A stretch of 44,897 nucleotides of DNA, from contig SYCI01000163.1 of assembly GCA_005787035.1 (NCBI GenBank), forward strand, positions 1 through 44,897, written 5' to 3'. The translations under genes and the position numbers were made by a program. Shown here piece after piece: positions 27,674 to 38,316 of the stretch (its first letter is position 1; each line of letters starts with the position of its first letter). Origin of the DNA: Actinomycetota bacterium (lineage in GTDB: Bacteria > Actinomycetota > Acidimicrobiia > Acidimicrobiales > Ilumatobacteraceae). The notes under the pieces were generated by a model. It was not told the DNA's origin, ran no database searches, and saw nothing but the letters and a program-made list of their open reading frames with translations.

Positions 27674-29349
27674 TCGACGCCGAAGAGATACGGATACAAC
27701 GGTTGACCGCCGCGGTGGCACTCGACCTGAACGTCGGGGCGCTCGTTCGCGAGCCACGCGAGCAGGGCTTCGGTGACCGATGGCGTGGCATCGACCCCTT
27801 CGATCACGGTGACGATCTCGCGGTCGGGCGCGACGAGGTGGCCGAGCAATGCGATGGCCGCTCCGTCGGCACTCCCGGCCACGGCGACGATGCCGTCACC
27901 GCGCACGATGCCGATCCAGTCACCTTCACGAATCGGACCGGCATCACTGCTCGAGTCACGCACCGCGCGGGTGATCTCACCGGTGGCCATGGCCGACGTC
28001 GCCCCGGTCATGTTGTCGAGGTTGGCGTCGACGTCGGCCTCGGGGTCGTACACGACGAGGGCGGCGAGGGCTTCGGGCATCGATCGCGTGGGAACGACGC
28101 GAACCTTCTTGTTCGACAAACCGTCGAGTTGTTCGGCGACCGGGATGATGTTCTTGTTGTTGGGCAGCACGATGACCTGATCGGCGTTCACATGATCGAC
28201 CGCCTCGAGGAGTTCGGCCGTCGACGGATTGAGCGTCTGCCCGCCGGTCACGATGCCCTGCACTCCGAGTTGGGAGAAGAGATCTTCGAGACCGCTGCCA
28301 CTGCACACCGCGACGACGGCCGTGGTGACCGAGGGCAGGCCGACGATCGCGTGCTTGGCATCGAGGGCCGCATGATGTTCGGCGACTTCCTCGAAGAGAT
28401 CGGTGACCCGGATCTGCTTGGGGCGGCCACCGAGATCGATGGCGACCTCGATGGCGGCACCGATGTCGTTCGTGTGCACGTGGCAGTTCCAGAGTCCGTC
28501 TCCACCCACCACCACGATCGAGTCACCGATCTCGGCCCAGTCGGTCTTGAATTCGGCGATCTTCTCGTCGACCAGATGCAAGAAGTACATGACCTCGTAC
28601 CGGAGGTCGGCCACCGAACCCGGCTCGTGTCGATCGGGGGCGACCATGGCCGGAAGCGGGGTGTCGATCGCATCGCCACCGATGGAATCCTCGGGCGTCG
28701 GGATGGGTTCGCCATCGACCACGTTGAGAGCAGCGTCGAGCAACAACAGAAATCCGGCTCCACCGGCATCGACCACACCGGCGTCCTTCAGGACCGGGAG
28801 CATGTCGGGGGTGCGGTCGAGGGCGGCCCGGCCGGCATCGCGCGCGGCCCGCAACACGGCCGCCAAACCGTCGCCGCGCGCCGCCGTGGCCTTGGCCGCC
28901 TCACTCGCCTCGCGAACCACGGTGAGGATCGTGCCCTCGATCGGCTTCACCACCGCTTGGTACGCCGCCGACGAGGCATCGCTCAGAGCTTCGGCCACCT
29001 CGGTCGCGGTGTTCGAGGCGGTCGAGGACAGTCGGCCGGCGAGGCCCCTCAGAATCTGGCTCAGGATGACTCCGGAGTTCCCGCGCGCCCCCATGAGCGA
29101 GCCGTGGGAGATGGCCTGGCAGGTCGACTCGATCTCCGGGGCCGCCTGGTCGAGTTCGGCCACGACGGCGTCCAGGGTGCGGGCCATGTTGGTTCCGGTG
29201 TCACCGTCGGGCACCGGGTAGACGTTCAGGCGGTTGATGCGGGGGGCGTGGGCCCGGACGGCATCGCGAAAGGCCACGACCGTGCGCCGCAGGCGGTCGG
29301 CATCGAATCGCTCAGACGACCCCTCGGGGGTCAGGACGGGCGCAGCCAC
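27670..29349 (-). CDS. DAK2 domain (YloV/FakA-like) fatty acid kinase-like protein
   Basis: INRLNVYPVPDGDTGTNMARTLDAV, GARGNSGVILSQILRGLA, DAGGAGFLLLLDA; C-terminal DegV/YloV region; 4-nt overlap with recG. Confidence 0.92.
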   Translation of the reverse strand: MAAPVLTPEGSSERFDADRLRRTVVAFRDAVRAHAPRINRLNVYPVPDGDTGTNMARTLDAVVAELDQAAPEIESTCQAISHGSLMGARGNSGVILSQILRGLAGRLSSTASNTATEVAEALSDASSAAYQAVVKPIEGTILTVVREASEAAKATAARGDGLAAVLRAARDAGRAALDRTPDMLPVLKDAGVVDAGGAGFLLLLDAALNVVDGEPIPTPEDSIGGDAIDTPLPAMVAPDRHEPGSVADLRYEVMYFLHLVDEKIAEFKTDWAEIGDSIVVVGGDGLWNCHVHTNDIGAAIEVAIDLGGRPKQIRVTDLFEEVAEHHAALDAKHAIVGLPSVTTAVVAVCSGSGLEDLFSQLGVQGIVTGGQTLNPSTAELLEAVDHVNADQVIVLPNNKNIIPVAEQLDGLSNKKVRVVPTRSMPEALAALVVYDPEADVDANLDNMTGATSAMATGEITRAVRDSSSDAGPIREGDWIGIVRGDGIVAVAGSADGAAIALLGHLVAPDREIVTVIEGVDATPSVTEALLAWLANERPDVQVECHRGGQPLYPYLFGVE

Positions 29350-29415
29350 GAACCGATGGTACCCCTCCCCCGTGTCCTGATCGCTCCTTGTGATCGGATG
29401 TATCGCCCGCATCAC

Positions 29416-29445
29416 TTGGGCTGTCGGGAAATCCGCAGGTAGCAT
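29416..29445 (+). promoter_or_regulatory. Candidate sigma70-type promoter upstream of rpmB
   Basis: TTGGGC (29416-29421), 18-nt spacer, TAGCAT (29440-29445); same -35 and spacing as the tRNA-Lys candidate. Confidence 0.4.
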
Positions 29446-29504
29446 TTGGTTCCCGTCAGAGCGCCAGTGCCCGGCGTCCATCGGGTCGAGAAGAGAGAAC
29501 GATC

Positions 29505-29741
29505 ATGGCAGCAGTTTGTGAAGTATGCGGCAAGCGCCCCTCGTGGGGTATGTCCGTGTCGCACTCGCACGTGCGCACCAAGCGCCGCTGGAATCCGAAC
29601 ATCCAGCGGGTTCGCGCCCTGATCAACGGTACGCCCAAGCGTCTGTACGTCTGCACCGGTTGCATCCGCGCCGGCAAGGTGACCAAGGTCGGTTCGAGCA
29701 CGAAGTCCGGCACCACGACCGGTTCCAAGACCGGCAACTGA
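29505..29741 (+). CDS. rpmB: 50S ribosomal protein L28 (Zn-binding, C+ form)
   Basis: [59 protein letters not shown]... Confidence 0.97.
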   Translation: MAAVCEVCGKRPSWGMSVSHSHVRTKRRWNPNIQRVRALINGTPKRLYVCTGCIRAGKVTKVGSSTKSGTTTGSKTGN

Positions 29742-29746
29742 TCTCG

Positions 29747-29968
29747 ATGCAGGGAGTCATCAAGGCCTTCGATCCCTCGACGGGAACCGGTCTGATCCTC
29801 TCCGACTCCGATCTTCTCGAACACGAGCTGGCGTCCGACGCACTCGAAGGAAGCATCTTCCGCATGCTGCGGCCCGGCCAGCGGGTCGTGTTCGATCTCG
29901 ACGACAACGGACTCGCGACGCGTCTGCGTCTCGGATCCGAAGTCGACATGGGAACACCCGGCTTCTAG
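29747..29968 (+). CDS. Short cold-shock-domain-like protein
   Basis: 73 aa; [76 protein letters not shown]-like beta pattern with degenerate RNP1. Confidence 0.7.
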   Translation: MQGVIKAFDPSTGTGLILSDSDLLEHELASDALEGSIFRMLRPGQRVVFDLDDNGLATRLRLGSEVDMGTPGF

Positions 29969-29983
29969 CCGGGTGTTCTGTTT
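29953..29983 (+). terminator. Intrinsic terminator: perfect 11-bp hairpin plus T-rich tail
   Basis: AACACCCGGCT TCT AGCCGGGTGTT then CTGTTT. Stop codon TAG of the upstream CDS spans loop and stem (29966-29968). Confidence 0.88.
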
Positions 29984-30018
29984 CCGGCATCCTGCCTCAC
30001 CCCCCAGGAGACAAGACA

Positions 30019-31806
30019 ATGAGTGGTACCAGCAGCAACGAGCGGCTGAAGAAGTGGGTTGCCGATTGGGCAGCCGTCATGCAGCCCGACGACATCTACT
30101 GGTGCGACGGTTCGGCCGAAGAGTACGACCGACTCTGCCAGTTGCTCGTCGACAGCGGCACCTTCACCAAACTCGACGAAGCCAAGCGTCCGAACAGTTA
30201 CTGGGCGCATAGCGACCCGGGTGACGTCGCCCGCGTCGAGGACAGCACCTTCATCTGCTCCGCCAACAAGGACGACGCCGGCCCCAACAACAACTGGCGC
30301 GAACCGGCCGAGATGCGGGCCGAGATGACCCGCCTGTACCAAGGGACGATGAAGGGTCGCACGATGTACGTCGTGCCCTTCAGCATGGGGCCACTCGGAT
30401 CACCCATCGCCCACATCGGCGTTCAGCTCACCGACTCGGCGTACGTCGCGGTGAGCATGCGCATCATGACCCGCATGGGTCAGGGCGCACTCGACGTCCT
30501 CGGCAACAACGACTGGGTTCCGTGCTTGCATTCTGTGGGCGCGCCACTCGCCGCCGGCCAGGCCGACTCGTCGTGGCCGTGCAACCCCGACAACAAGTAC
30601 ATCGTGCACTTCCCCGAGACTCGCGAGATCTGGTCGTACGGATCGGGCTACGGCGGAAACGCGTTGCTGGGCAAGAAATGCTTCGCGTTGCGCATCGCTT
30701 CGGTGATGGCCCGGGACGACGGCTGGCTCGCCGAGCACATGCTCATCCTCAAGCTCACCAATCCAGCCGGTGAGGCCAAGTACATCGCCGCTGCTTTCCC
30801 GTCGGCCTGTGGCAAGACCAACCTCGCCATGCTCGTGCCGACCATTCCGGGCTGGAAGGCCGAGACCATCGGTGACGACATCTGCTGGATGAAGTTCGGC
30901 GCCGACGGTCGTCTCTACGCGATCAACCCCGAGGCAGGTTTCTTCGGTGTGGCTCCGGGCACGGGTTACGACACCAATGCCAACGCCATGCACACGCTGT
31001 GGGGCAACTGCATCTTCACCAACACGGCACTCACCTCTGACGGCGATGTCTGGTGGGAGGGAATGAGCGACGACGCTCCGGCCCGGGCGACCGATTGGAA
31101 GGGCAATGCCTGGACACCGGAGTCCGAGACGCCGGCCGCCCACCCCAACGCTCGCTTCACGGCCCCGGCGTCACAGTGCCCGTCGGCAGCTCCCGAGTGG
31201 CAGGACCCGGCCGGTGTGCCGATCTCGGCCATTCTGTTCGGTGGACGTCGTCGCACCACGGTGCCGCTCGTGACCCAGGCCTTCGACTGGGAGCACGGGG
31301 TGTTCCTCGGATCGATCATGGCTTCGGAGACCACGGCCGCCCAGCAGGGCGCAGTCGGCAATCTTCGCTTCGACCCCATGGCCATGCTCCCCTTCTGCGG
31401 TTACAACATGGCCGACTACTTCGCTCATTGGCTGAACATCGGTGCGAAGTCGGATGCCTCGAAGTTGCCCAAGATCTTCTTCGTCAACTGGTTCCGCCGC
31501 GATGACAACGGTCGATTCCTGTGGCCCGGCTACGGCGAGAACAGCCGCGTGTTGAAGTGGGTCTTCGAGCGGGTCTCGGGTGCGGCCGACGCCGTGCAGA
31601 CACCGATCGGCTACCTGCCCACCGATGGCGCGCTCGACGTGAGCGGGCTCGGCATCGAGAAGGCCGATCTCGATCAGTTGCTGTCGGTCGACGTGGACGG
31701 CTGGCGCGCCGCGATCCCTCAGATCAAGGATCACTACGCCCAGTTCGGCCCGAAGTTGCCGAATCGACTCTCGGCCCAACTCGATCAGTTGGCCGGCGCG
31801 CTCTGA
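30019..31806 (+). CDS. pckG: Phosphoenolpyruvate carboxykinase (GTP)
   Basis: 595 aa; [63 protein letters not shown]. Confidence 0.97.
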   Translation: MSGTSSNERLKKWVADWAAVMQPDDIYWCDGSAEEYDRLCQLLVDSGTFTKLDEAKRPNSYWAHSDPGDVARVEDSTFICSANKDDAGPNNNWREPAEMRAEMTRLYQGTMKGRTMYVVPFSMGPLGSPIAHIGVQLTDSAYVAVSMRIMTRMGQGALDVLGNNDWVPCLHSVGAPLAAGQADSSWPCNPDNKYIVHFPETREIWSYGSGYGGNALLGKKCFALRIASVMARDDGWLAEHMLILKLTNPAGEAKYIAAAFPSACGKTNLAMLVPTIPGWKAETIGDDICWMKFGADGRLYAINPEAGFFGVAPGTGYDTNANAMHTLWGNCIFTNTALTSDGDVWWEGMSDDAPARATDWKGNAWTPESETPAAHPNARFTAPASQCPSAAPEWQDPAGVPISAILFGGRRRTTVPLVTQAFDWEHGVFLGSIMASETTAAQQGAVGNLRFDPMAMLPFCGYNMADYFAHWLNIGAKSDASKLPKIFFVNWFRRDDNGRFLWPGYGENSRVLKWVFERVSGAADAVQTPIGYLPTDGALDVSGLGIEKADLDQLLSVDVDGWRAAIPQIKDHYAQFGPKLPNRLSAQLDQLAGAL

Positions 31807-31809
31807 CGC

Positions 31810-32184
31810 TCAGGTTTGGCCGACGAGCATCGCTCGTATGCCGAGCCCCATCAGGAACAGCCCACCCAACCCGTAGAGCAGATACAAGCGATGCCGCATC
31901 TGGTTGCGGTAGCTGTAGATGATCGCCACGGCCATGATGCCCACGAATCCGTAGAACGCATGGAACTGCGGGAACTCGAGCTTTTCCTTGTTGACCAGGA
32001 TCACGCCGAGGGTCACCTGCACGAAGATCGTCAACTCGGCCACGAGGGTGAACCACCACAAGGCCCGGGTTCGCAGACCCGCGAATCGGTGGGCGCCGAG
32101 GGCCCAGACTCCAGCCAAGCCGTTGGCGACGATCACGAACCACGCCCACGACTCGTGCAGATCGAGCAACATCAACGCCGACAC
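31810..32184 (-). CDS. Small polytopic membrane protein of unknown function
   Basis: 124 aa; about 4 hydrophobic segments. Confidence 0.75.
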   Translation of the reverse strand: MSALMLLDLHESWAWFVIVANGLAGVWALGAHRFAGLRTRALWWFTLVAELTIFVQVTLGVILVNKEKLEFPQFHAFYGFVGIMAVAIIYSYRNQMRHRLYLLYGLGGLFLMGLGIRAMLVGQT

Positions 32185-32199
32185 GAATTCAGACCCTAG

Positions 32200-32904
32200 T
32201 CATTCGGCACACGGAGTGCCCCCGTACAGGGCGAGCACACGTCCGGTCGACGCATCGTCGGACAAGCTGCCCCACAGACCGGGCTCGAGTTCGAACCCGG
32301 GACCGAACACGACGTCGGTGAAGATCTCCGCGTTGTCGTACACACGATCGATGTCGGCCACCATCGAACCGATCGAGATACCGCCATCGGTGGCCGGCCC
32401 GAGCGGGTCGGCCACTTCATCGGCCGTGACGTCACCGGCCGGGCCGTACTGCCATTGGTAGAAGTGACGCACACCCGTATCGAAGTCGCTCTCGTCGCCG
32501 AACAGGAGTCTCAGATCTCCCCAACTCACGCCGCGCACTTCGGTGCCCGGACACGTTCCGAATTCGGAGACCGCGTCGATCCAGCCGGTGTCGGACGTGG
32601 GCTCGCCGAGTAACGCCGTTACGTATTCGATCGCCGCGTCGGGTTCGACCCCGAACCGGATGTCGCCCAACGAATCGGCGCGCAACACGAGGTCGCTGGT
32701 CTCGGGGTAGGTGGAGGAGGTGGACGACGACGATGTCGACGAAGTGCTCACGGCGATCGTCGACGTCGTCGAGTCGGGAATCGTTGTGGCACTCGTGGTG
32801 ACCGGCGTCGGCAGCGGGGCCAGCGTGTCACCCTGCGAATCACCCGCGCCGCATGCCGACAGACCGAGCATCACACCGCACACCGAGGCCACGAACGAAC
32901 GCAT
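32200..32904 (-). CDS. Predicted lipoprotein with Ser/Thr-rich linker
   Basis: MRSFVASVCGVMLGLSACGAGDSQGD lipobox, then TTSATTIPDSTTSTIAVSTSSTSSSSTSSTY linker. Confidence 0.75.
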   Translation of the reverse strand: MRSFVASVCGVMLGLSACGAGDSQGDTLAPLPTPVTTSATTIPDSTTSTIAVSTSSTSSSSTSSTYPETSDLVLRADSLGDIRFGVEPDAAIEYVTALLGEPTSDTGWIDAVSEFGTCPGTEVRGVSWGDLRLLFGDESDFDTGVRHFYQWQYGPAGDVTADEVADPLGPATDGGISIGSMVADIDRVYDNAEIFTDVVFGPGFELEPGLWGSLSDDASTGRVLALYGGTPCAE

Positions 32905-32921
32905 GTGTTCAGTCTGCCGGT

Positions 32922-33485
32922 TCAGCGGATCAGAGTGTCGGCTTGCCGGCCCCGCTCGACGAGACGGAGTTCACCGTTCGACTGCACGTCGACCACGGTG
33001 ACCGAGGCGTTGTCGAGGCTGTCGATCACGAGCCGGTCGTCGCCGATGCATGCGCCGATCACCGCGTTGATGGCGATGAAGTGCGAGAAGATCACGGTGT
33101 CGACCGTACGAGAGGTCACGAATTCCACGACCCCATCGCGGAACTCGACGAACGGAGAACCGAGTTCGGTCCACGTGCCGGCCATCGCGGCGCGCAGCCA
33201 CGGCACCCGCTCGCCCATCGGTATGCCCTCCGGTGACGGGATCTCGCGCACTTCGGGGGCGATGGTGAGCGCCACCGGATCGAGATTCCACGCTGCGAGA
33301 AGAAATCCGGCGGTCTCCTGACAACGCCGCAACGGACTCGAGAGCACCGTCATGGGATCGAATCGGGCCAAGTCGGCCGCCGTTCGTCGCGCTTGATCGC
33401 GCCCGACTTCGTCGAGACCCGGATCGGGATCGGTGTCCCAGCCGGCGGCGGCCCGACCGTGGCGCACGAGATGCACCCGGGTCAC
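32922..33485 (-). CDS. Histidine phosphatase (phosphoglycerate mutase-like) family protein
   Basis: [46 protein letters not shown]. Confidence 0.9.
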   Translation of the reverse strand: MTRVHLVRHGRAAAGWDTDPDPGLDEVGRDQARRTAADLARFDPMTVLSSPLRRCQETAGFLLAAWNLDPVALTIAPEVREIPSPEGIPMGERVPWLRAAMAGTWTELGSPFVEFRDGVVEFVTSRTVDTVIFSHFIAINAVIGACIGDDRLVIDSLDNASVTVVDVQSNGELRLVERGRQADTLIR

Positions 33486-34267
33486 AGGAACCATCCGGGT
33501 CGGGCGCCGCCAGGTTGCCCGGGCTCGATGAACCATTCGGTTCCGAAAGCCATGGCGAAGACCTCAGGGGGCATCTGCAGGAAGAAACTGCTGTCGGTGA
33601 TCTGACTGCGATGACAGGCGATCGACGCGCGCTTGGTGTCGACGAACGCCGAAACATCGACCGCCATCGTGATTTCGTCCTCGGTCGAACCGAACGGGTT
33701 GCCATCGTCGGCCGGTTGTTCGGGGTCGAAACCTTCGTTCTCGGGATTCTCGCTCATCATCTTGGCGATACGTGTGCGATTCATCGTGGACTCGAGGAGA
33801 CGAACCGATCGACCGGCATCGCGCACGATCTCGGCCGCCCGGTGACCCACGCGGTGAACCTGGATGTGATCGGGGTGTCCGTAACCGCCGTGCCAGTCGT
33901 AACAGACGATCACGTCGGCCGCGACCTCCTCGAGGACGTCGGCGAGTCGACGGGCCGCATCATCCACGTCGGCGCGCACGAAGGCCTGCGGCTCCTGGTT
34001 CTGCGCCCAACCGGTCATTCCGCTGTCGTGGTAGCCCAGCCACCGCAGATCGTCCACGCCGAGAATCCGCGCCGAGTCCTCGGTCTCGCGTCGCCGGCGC
34101 TCGGGCAGGGTGTCGTCGCCGAGATCAGCGGGGGTTTCACCATGGCGACCATCGGTCGCCATCACGAGCACCACGCGATGTCCTTCGTGAACCGCGCGTG
34201 AGATCGAACCACCGGTGGCGATGGACTCGTCGTCGGGATGCGCGTGAAGGAAGACGACCGTGCTCAC
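33482..34267 (-). CDS. PIG-L family deacetylase (MshB/Mca-like)
   Basis: [38 protein letters not shown]. Confidence 0.9.
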   Translation of the reverse strand: MSTVVFLHAHPDDESIATGGSISRAVHEGHRVVLVMATDGRHGETPADLGDDTLPERRRRETEDSARILGVDDLRWLGYHDSGMTGWAQNQEPQAFVRADVDDAARRLADVLEEVAADVIVCYDWHGGYGHPDHIQVHRVGHRAAEIVRDAGRSVRLLESTMNRTRIAKMMSENPENEGFDPEQPADDGNPFGSTEDEITMAVDVSAFVDTKRASIACHRSQITDSSFFLQMPPEVFAMAFGTEWFIEPGQPGGARPGWFL

Positions 34268-35421
34268 GCGTCGACCACGGCCCCCGAACCGATGAGTCGT
34301 TCGACATCGGAAGTCGGGAATCCCCAGTCGGTCAGGATCTCGCGCGAATGCTGGCCCGGGTGGGCCGGCGGCGCCGCCACCTCGGGGACCGTCCGCGAGA
34401 ACCGCGGGGCCGGAGCCGGCTGCTTGACACCGGCGATGTCGATCACCATCTTGCGCTCGACGTTGTGCGGATGACGCGCCGCTTCACTCATCGTGAGCAC
34501 CGGAGCGAAGCACACATCGGTGGCTTCCATGATCGAGCACCATTCGTCGCGGGTCTTGGTGCGGAAGACGTCGGCGATCCGCTTCTTCAGGTGCGGCCAA
34601 CTCGACTTGTCCATCTGCTTGGCGAACTCCGGATCGCCGTCGAGGCCGGTGAGTCGAAGCAATTCGGCGTAGAACTGCGGTTCGATCGAACCGATCGAGA
34701 CGTACTTGCCGTCCTTGCACTCGTAGGCGTCGTAGAAATGGGCGCCGGTGTCGAGGAGATTGGTTCCCCGATTGTTCTCGTCGTGGGCCCCCATCTGCGA
34801 GAAGGCCCAGAACATGGTCATCAGGATCGCGGTGCCGTCGACCATCGCCGCGTCGACCACCTGACCTTGACCACTCTTGACCGACTCGAGGAGGGCACAC
34901 ACGACTCCGAAGGCGAGGAACATGCCGCCGCCGCCGAAGTCACCCACCATGTTCATCGGCGGAACCGGACCCTCACCGGCGCGTCCGAAGTGAGCCAGCG
35001 CTCCGGCCAACGAGATGTAGTTGAAGTCGTGTCCGGCCGCCTGCGCGTACATGCCGGTCTGACCCCAACCCGTCATCCGTCCGAAGACGAGCTTGGGATT
35101 GCGCTCGAGACAAACCTCGGGGCCCACACCCAGACGCTCCATCACGCCGGGGCGAAACCCCTCGATCAGAGCGTCGGCGGATTCGACGAGTCGCAACAAC
35201 GTCTCCACGCCTTCGGGATTCTTCAAGTCGATCGCGATGTTGCGTCGACCACGCTGCAAGATGTCGCCACCCGGGGTGTCGGGAGCGGGTCCACGGACCG
35301 CCTGACTTCTTTCGACGCGGATGACTTCGGCTCCCATGTCGGAAAGCAGCATCGCTGCGAACGGACCCGGGCCGATACCGGCGATTTCGATGATGCGATA
35401 ACCAGAGAGCGGACCAGCCAT
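34264..35421 (-). CDS. CaiB/BaiF (alpha-methylacyl-CoA racemase-like) CoA-transferase
   Basis: [73 protein letters not shown]. Confidence 0.93.
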   Translation of the reverse strand: MAGPLSGYRIIEIAGIGPGPFAAMLLSDMGAEVIRVERSQAVRGPAPDTPGGDILQRGRRNIAIDLKNPEGVETLLRLVESADALIEGFRPGVMERLGVGPEVCLERNPKLVFGRMTGWGQTGMYAQAAGHDFNYISLAGALAHFGRAGEGPVPPMNMVGDFGGGGMFLAFGVVCALLESVKSGQGQVVDAAMVDGTAILMTMFWAFSQMGAHDENNRGTNLLDTGAHFYDAYECKDGKYVSIGSIEPQFYAELLRLTGLDGDPEFAKQMDKSSWPHLKKRIADVFRTKTRDEWCSIMEATDVCFAPVLTMSEAARHPHNVERKMVIDIAGVKQPAPAPRFSRTVPEVAAPPAHPGQHSREILTDWGFPTSDVERLIGSGAVVDA

Positions 35422-35434
35422 GGCCCGATCGTAT

Positions 35435-36346
35435 TCAGGCTCGGGCGCTTCGTAGCCATTCGGCCAGACCCACGTGCGACGCGATCGCGCCACCGATGAG
35501 CCCGTGGAGCGGTGCCGGGAGGTCGTGACCCATGTCGGCCACCAACATGAACGTGGATCCCGGGACGAGAGCGGCTGTGCGCTCGCCACCACTCGGCGGG
35601 ATGAGGGTGTCGTCACGTCCGTGGATCACGAGCGTCGGCAGGTCGAGCTTCTGCAAACCTTCGGTGCGACGGCCGCTCGCGTAGATGGCCGCCAATTGGC
35701 GAGCCGAACCCTCGGGGTAGAACGAACGGTCGTAGGCGCGCGCGGCTTCGGATCGCACGGTCACCGGATCGAAGTAGCGCTTGCTCTGCCACACCGAGTA
35801 GCGGATCGCGTTCTCGATGTTCTCGGCGCGATCGGTGGCCGGCGGCGCGAGGAGCACTTCGGCCGCTTCCGGTAGCGGAGCACCGAACTCGGGTTCACCC
35901 GTCATCGACATGATCGACGTGAGCGAGCGAACCCGCTTCGGATGTTCGATCGCCATGGTCTGGACGATCATCCCGCCCATCGACGCCCCCACGATGTGTG
36001 CCGATTCGATACCGAGATGATCGAGCAGGCCGATCGCGTCCGACGCCATGTCGGAGAGCGTGTAAGGAACCGGCGGCGGCGCCTGATCGGTCAGGGCGGC
36101 GGCGATCACGGGGTCGACATCGACGGTGACTCCGTGGAGTTTGGTCGAGAGACCGCAATCCCGGTTGTCGAAACGGATGACGTACATTCCGCGGTCGGCC
36201 AGAAGGCGCACGAAAGCATCGGGCCACGAGATCATCTGGGCGGTGAAACCCATCACGAGCAGAACCGGCGGATCGGTCGGTGAGCCGATGGTCTCGTACT
36301 CGAGCTCGACCGTTCCGATGTTCGCCTCGACTCGCGCGGTTGCCAT
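35435..36346 (-). CDS. Alpha/beta hydrolase
   Basis: [48 protein letters not shown] nucleophile elbow; [13 protein letters not shown]. Confidence 0.92.
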   Translation of the reverse strand: MATARVEANIGTVELEYETIGSPTDPPVLLVMGFTAQMISWPDAFVRLLADRGMYVIRFDNRDCGLSTKLHGVTVDVDPVIAAALTDQAPPPVPYTLSDMASDAIGLLDHLGIESAHIVGASMGGMIVQTMAIEHPKRVRSLTSIMSMTGEPEFGAPLPEAAEVLLAPPATDRAENIENAIRYSVWQSKRYFDPVTVRSEAARAYDRSFYPEGSARQLAAIYASGRRTEGLQKLDLPTLVIHGRDDTLIPPSGGERTAALVPGSTFMLVADMGHDLPAPLHGLIGGAIASHVGLAEWLRSARA

Positions 36347-36414
36347 GGCCCGACAATACCGACCGTCTTCCGTTGGACGATCACCCGACTGAGGTCGTCG
36401 GATACGGTGACACC

Positions 36415-37323
36415 ATGTTCGAGAACACACGGTTCGGAGTCCACACCGGCCTGCAGCACACCTCGTATGACGTCCTGAAGCCTTTGTGGCGCAAGATCGA
36501 AGATCTGGGTTTCGACTGGATCTCCATCTGGGACCACTTCTACGGCGCGACCGGCAAACCCGATGATGCGGCGTGCTACGAGGCCGTTGCGATGCACGCA
36601 GCGCTCGCCGCCGAAACCTCACGCGTCCGCGTCGGTTCGCTCGTCTACTCGATCGGCTATCGGCATCCGGCCGTGCTCGCCAAGATGATCACGGCCATCG
36701 ACCACGTCTCGGGCGGACGGGCCGACATGGGTCTGGGCGCTGGTTGGGCGGTCGTGGAATACAACGCCTACGGCATTCCGTTTCCCGAGGTGAAGACCCG
36801 CATGGATCAACTCGAGGAAGCCGTGCAGTGCGTCCGCGGCCTCCTGCATCGAGACGTCACGTCGTTCGCCGGCGAGTGGTTCTCGCTCCACGAAGCCCGC
36901 AACGAACCGCGTCCGATCCAGGAACGGCTACCCATCTGGATCGGCGGTGGAGGCGAAAAGCGGACACTCGCGATCACGGCTCGTTACGCCGATGGCTGGA
37001 ACGTCCCCTTCGTGTCGCCGGAGGCCTTCGCCCACAAGAGCGCGGTACTCACGGAACACTGCGAGCGAGTCGGACGCGAACCGTCGGAAGTGCGTCGCAC
37101 GGTCAACGTGGGCATCGCGTGGACCGAGGAAAGTCTGCGCGCGCAGTTCGGCATGCTCGCCGATGGCGTACGCCCGGGAGTTCTCACCGGCTCCGATGCC
37201 GAGGTGATCGATCGCATCGGGCAATACGTCGAAGCCGGCGCCGATCAGATCAACCTCGCATTGCGCGCGCCGTTCGACACCGAGGCCCTCGAGCGTTTCG
37301 CAGCGACCCTTCACCTCGCCTGA
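36415..37323 (+). CDS. LLM-class (F420-dependent type) oxidoreductase
   Basis: MFENTRFGVHTGLQHTSYDVLKPLWRKIEDLGFDWISIWDHFYG; MGLGAGWAVVEYNAYG; LPIWIGGGGEKRTL. Confidence 0.9.
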   Translation: MFENTRFGVHTGLQHTSYDVLKPLWRKIEDLGFDWISIWDHFYGATGKPDDAACYEAVAMHAALAAETSRVRVGSLVYSIGYRHPAVLAKMITAIDHVSGGRADMGLGAGWAVVEYNAYGIPFPEVKTRMDQLEEAVQCVRGLLHRDVTSFAGEWFSLHEARNEPRPIQERLPIWIGGGGEKRTLAITARYADGWNVPFVSPEAFAHKSAVLTEHCERVGREPSEVRRTVNVGIAWTEESLRAQFGMLADGVRPGVLTGSDAEVIDRIGQYVEAGADQINLALRAPFDTEALERFAATLHLA

Positions 37324-37329
37324 TCACCC

Positions 37330-38289
37330 GTGGTCGAATCATCGGCCCGGGGTCGGGTCAACCTGATCGGCGACCACACCGACTACACCGGCGGCCTCGT
37401 GCTGCCCATGGTCCTCGAGTGCTGCACCACGATCGAAGGCGACGACACCGACGATGGCCGATGGCATCTCGAATCGGCCGACGAACCCGAGCCGACCCGC
37501 TTCGCGGTGTCCGACGTCGATCTCCACGACCTCCGACCGAGGTGGGGGCGATACGTGGCCGCCGTGGTCCACGAGGTACGAGCCCTCGGCGTGGCGGTGC
37601 GCGGATTCCGCGGTCGGGTCACCACCACGATTCCGATCGGATCGGGTCTCTCGTCGAGTGCGGCTCTCGAAGTTGCGGTCGCTCGAATCGCTCTGGCCGA
37701 CGATTCGTCCCGGCTCTCCGACTCCGAAGTCGCGCAACTCTGCCGTCGGGCCGAGCACGCGGCGTCGGGTGTGCCCTGCGGAATCATGGACCAGCTCTGC
37801 ATCGTGGCCGGTCGGCCCGGACACGCGACGCTCATCGACTGCCACTCACTCGATCTCGAACACATCGAACTCCCGGATCATCTCGAAGTGATGGTCGAGT
37901 TCATCGCCCCCCGCACACTCGCCGGAAGCGAATACGCCGATCGCGTCGACGAGACGCGACGCGCCGAGCAGATGATCGGACCTCTACGTCAGGCGACGGT
38001 CGCCGACGTGGAAGCCATCGGCGATGATCTCATCCGACGGCGCGCCCGGCACGTCGTGACGGAGAACCAAAGGGTCCGGGACTTCGTGACCGCTCTGACC
38101 GCGGCCGACGACGCCGAAGTCGGACGACTGATGGTGGAAAGCCATCGAAGTCTCGCGACCGACTTCGAGACGTCGACCCCCATGATGGATGCGGCCGTCG
38201 ATCGACTGCTCGCCACGCCCGGTGTGATCGGAGCCCGGATGACCGGCGGCGGATTCGGTGGATGTGTCGTCGCCCTGCGCCGACGCTAG
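37330..38289 (+). CDS. galK: Galactokinase (GHMP kinase)
   Basis: GRVNLIGDHTDYTGGLVLPMVLE; TIPIGSGLSSSAALEVAVA; GARMTGGGFGGCVVAL. Confidence 0.9.
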   Translation: MVESSARGRVNLIGDHTDYTGGLVLPMVLECCTTIEGDDTDDGRWHLESADEPEPTRFAVSDVDLHDLRPRWGRYVAAVVHEVRALGVAVRGFRGRVTTTIPIGSGLSSSAALEVAVARIALADDSSRLSDSEVAQLCRRAEHAASGVPCGIMDQLCIVAGRPGHATLIDCHSLDLEHIELPDHLEVMVEFIAPRTLAGSEYADRVDETRRAEQMIGPLRQATVADVEAIGDDLIRRRARHVVTENQRVRDFVTALTAADDAEVGRLMVESHRSLATDFETSTPMMDAAVDRLLATPGVIGARMTGGGFGGCVVALRRR

Positions 38290-38316
38290 ATCGGCGTCGT
38301 ACACCTAGTCGACAGA

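Noticed and set aside
27703-29442. 579-aa + strand ORF opposite the DAK2 kinase gene
   Set aside because: Antisense shadow of a conserved CDS; His/Arg/Gly-rich low-complexity translation with no domain motifs.
33772-35499. 575-aa + strand ORF opposite the PIG-L and CoA-transferase genes
   Set aside because: Antisense shadow; spans several genuine genes; Arg/Asp-rich nonsense composition.
36573-38027. 484-aa + strand ORF overlapping the LLM oxidoreductase and galK
   Set aside because: Out-of-frame, Arg/Pro/His-rich; both overlapped genes have strong family motifs.
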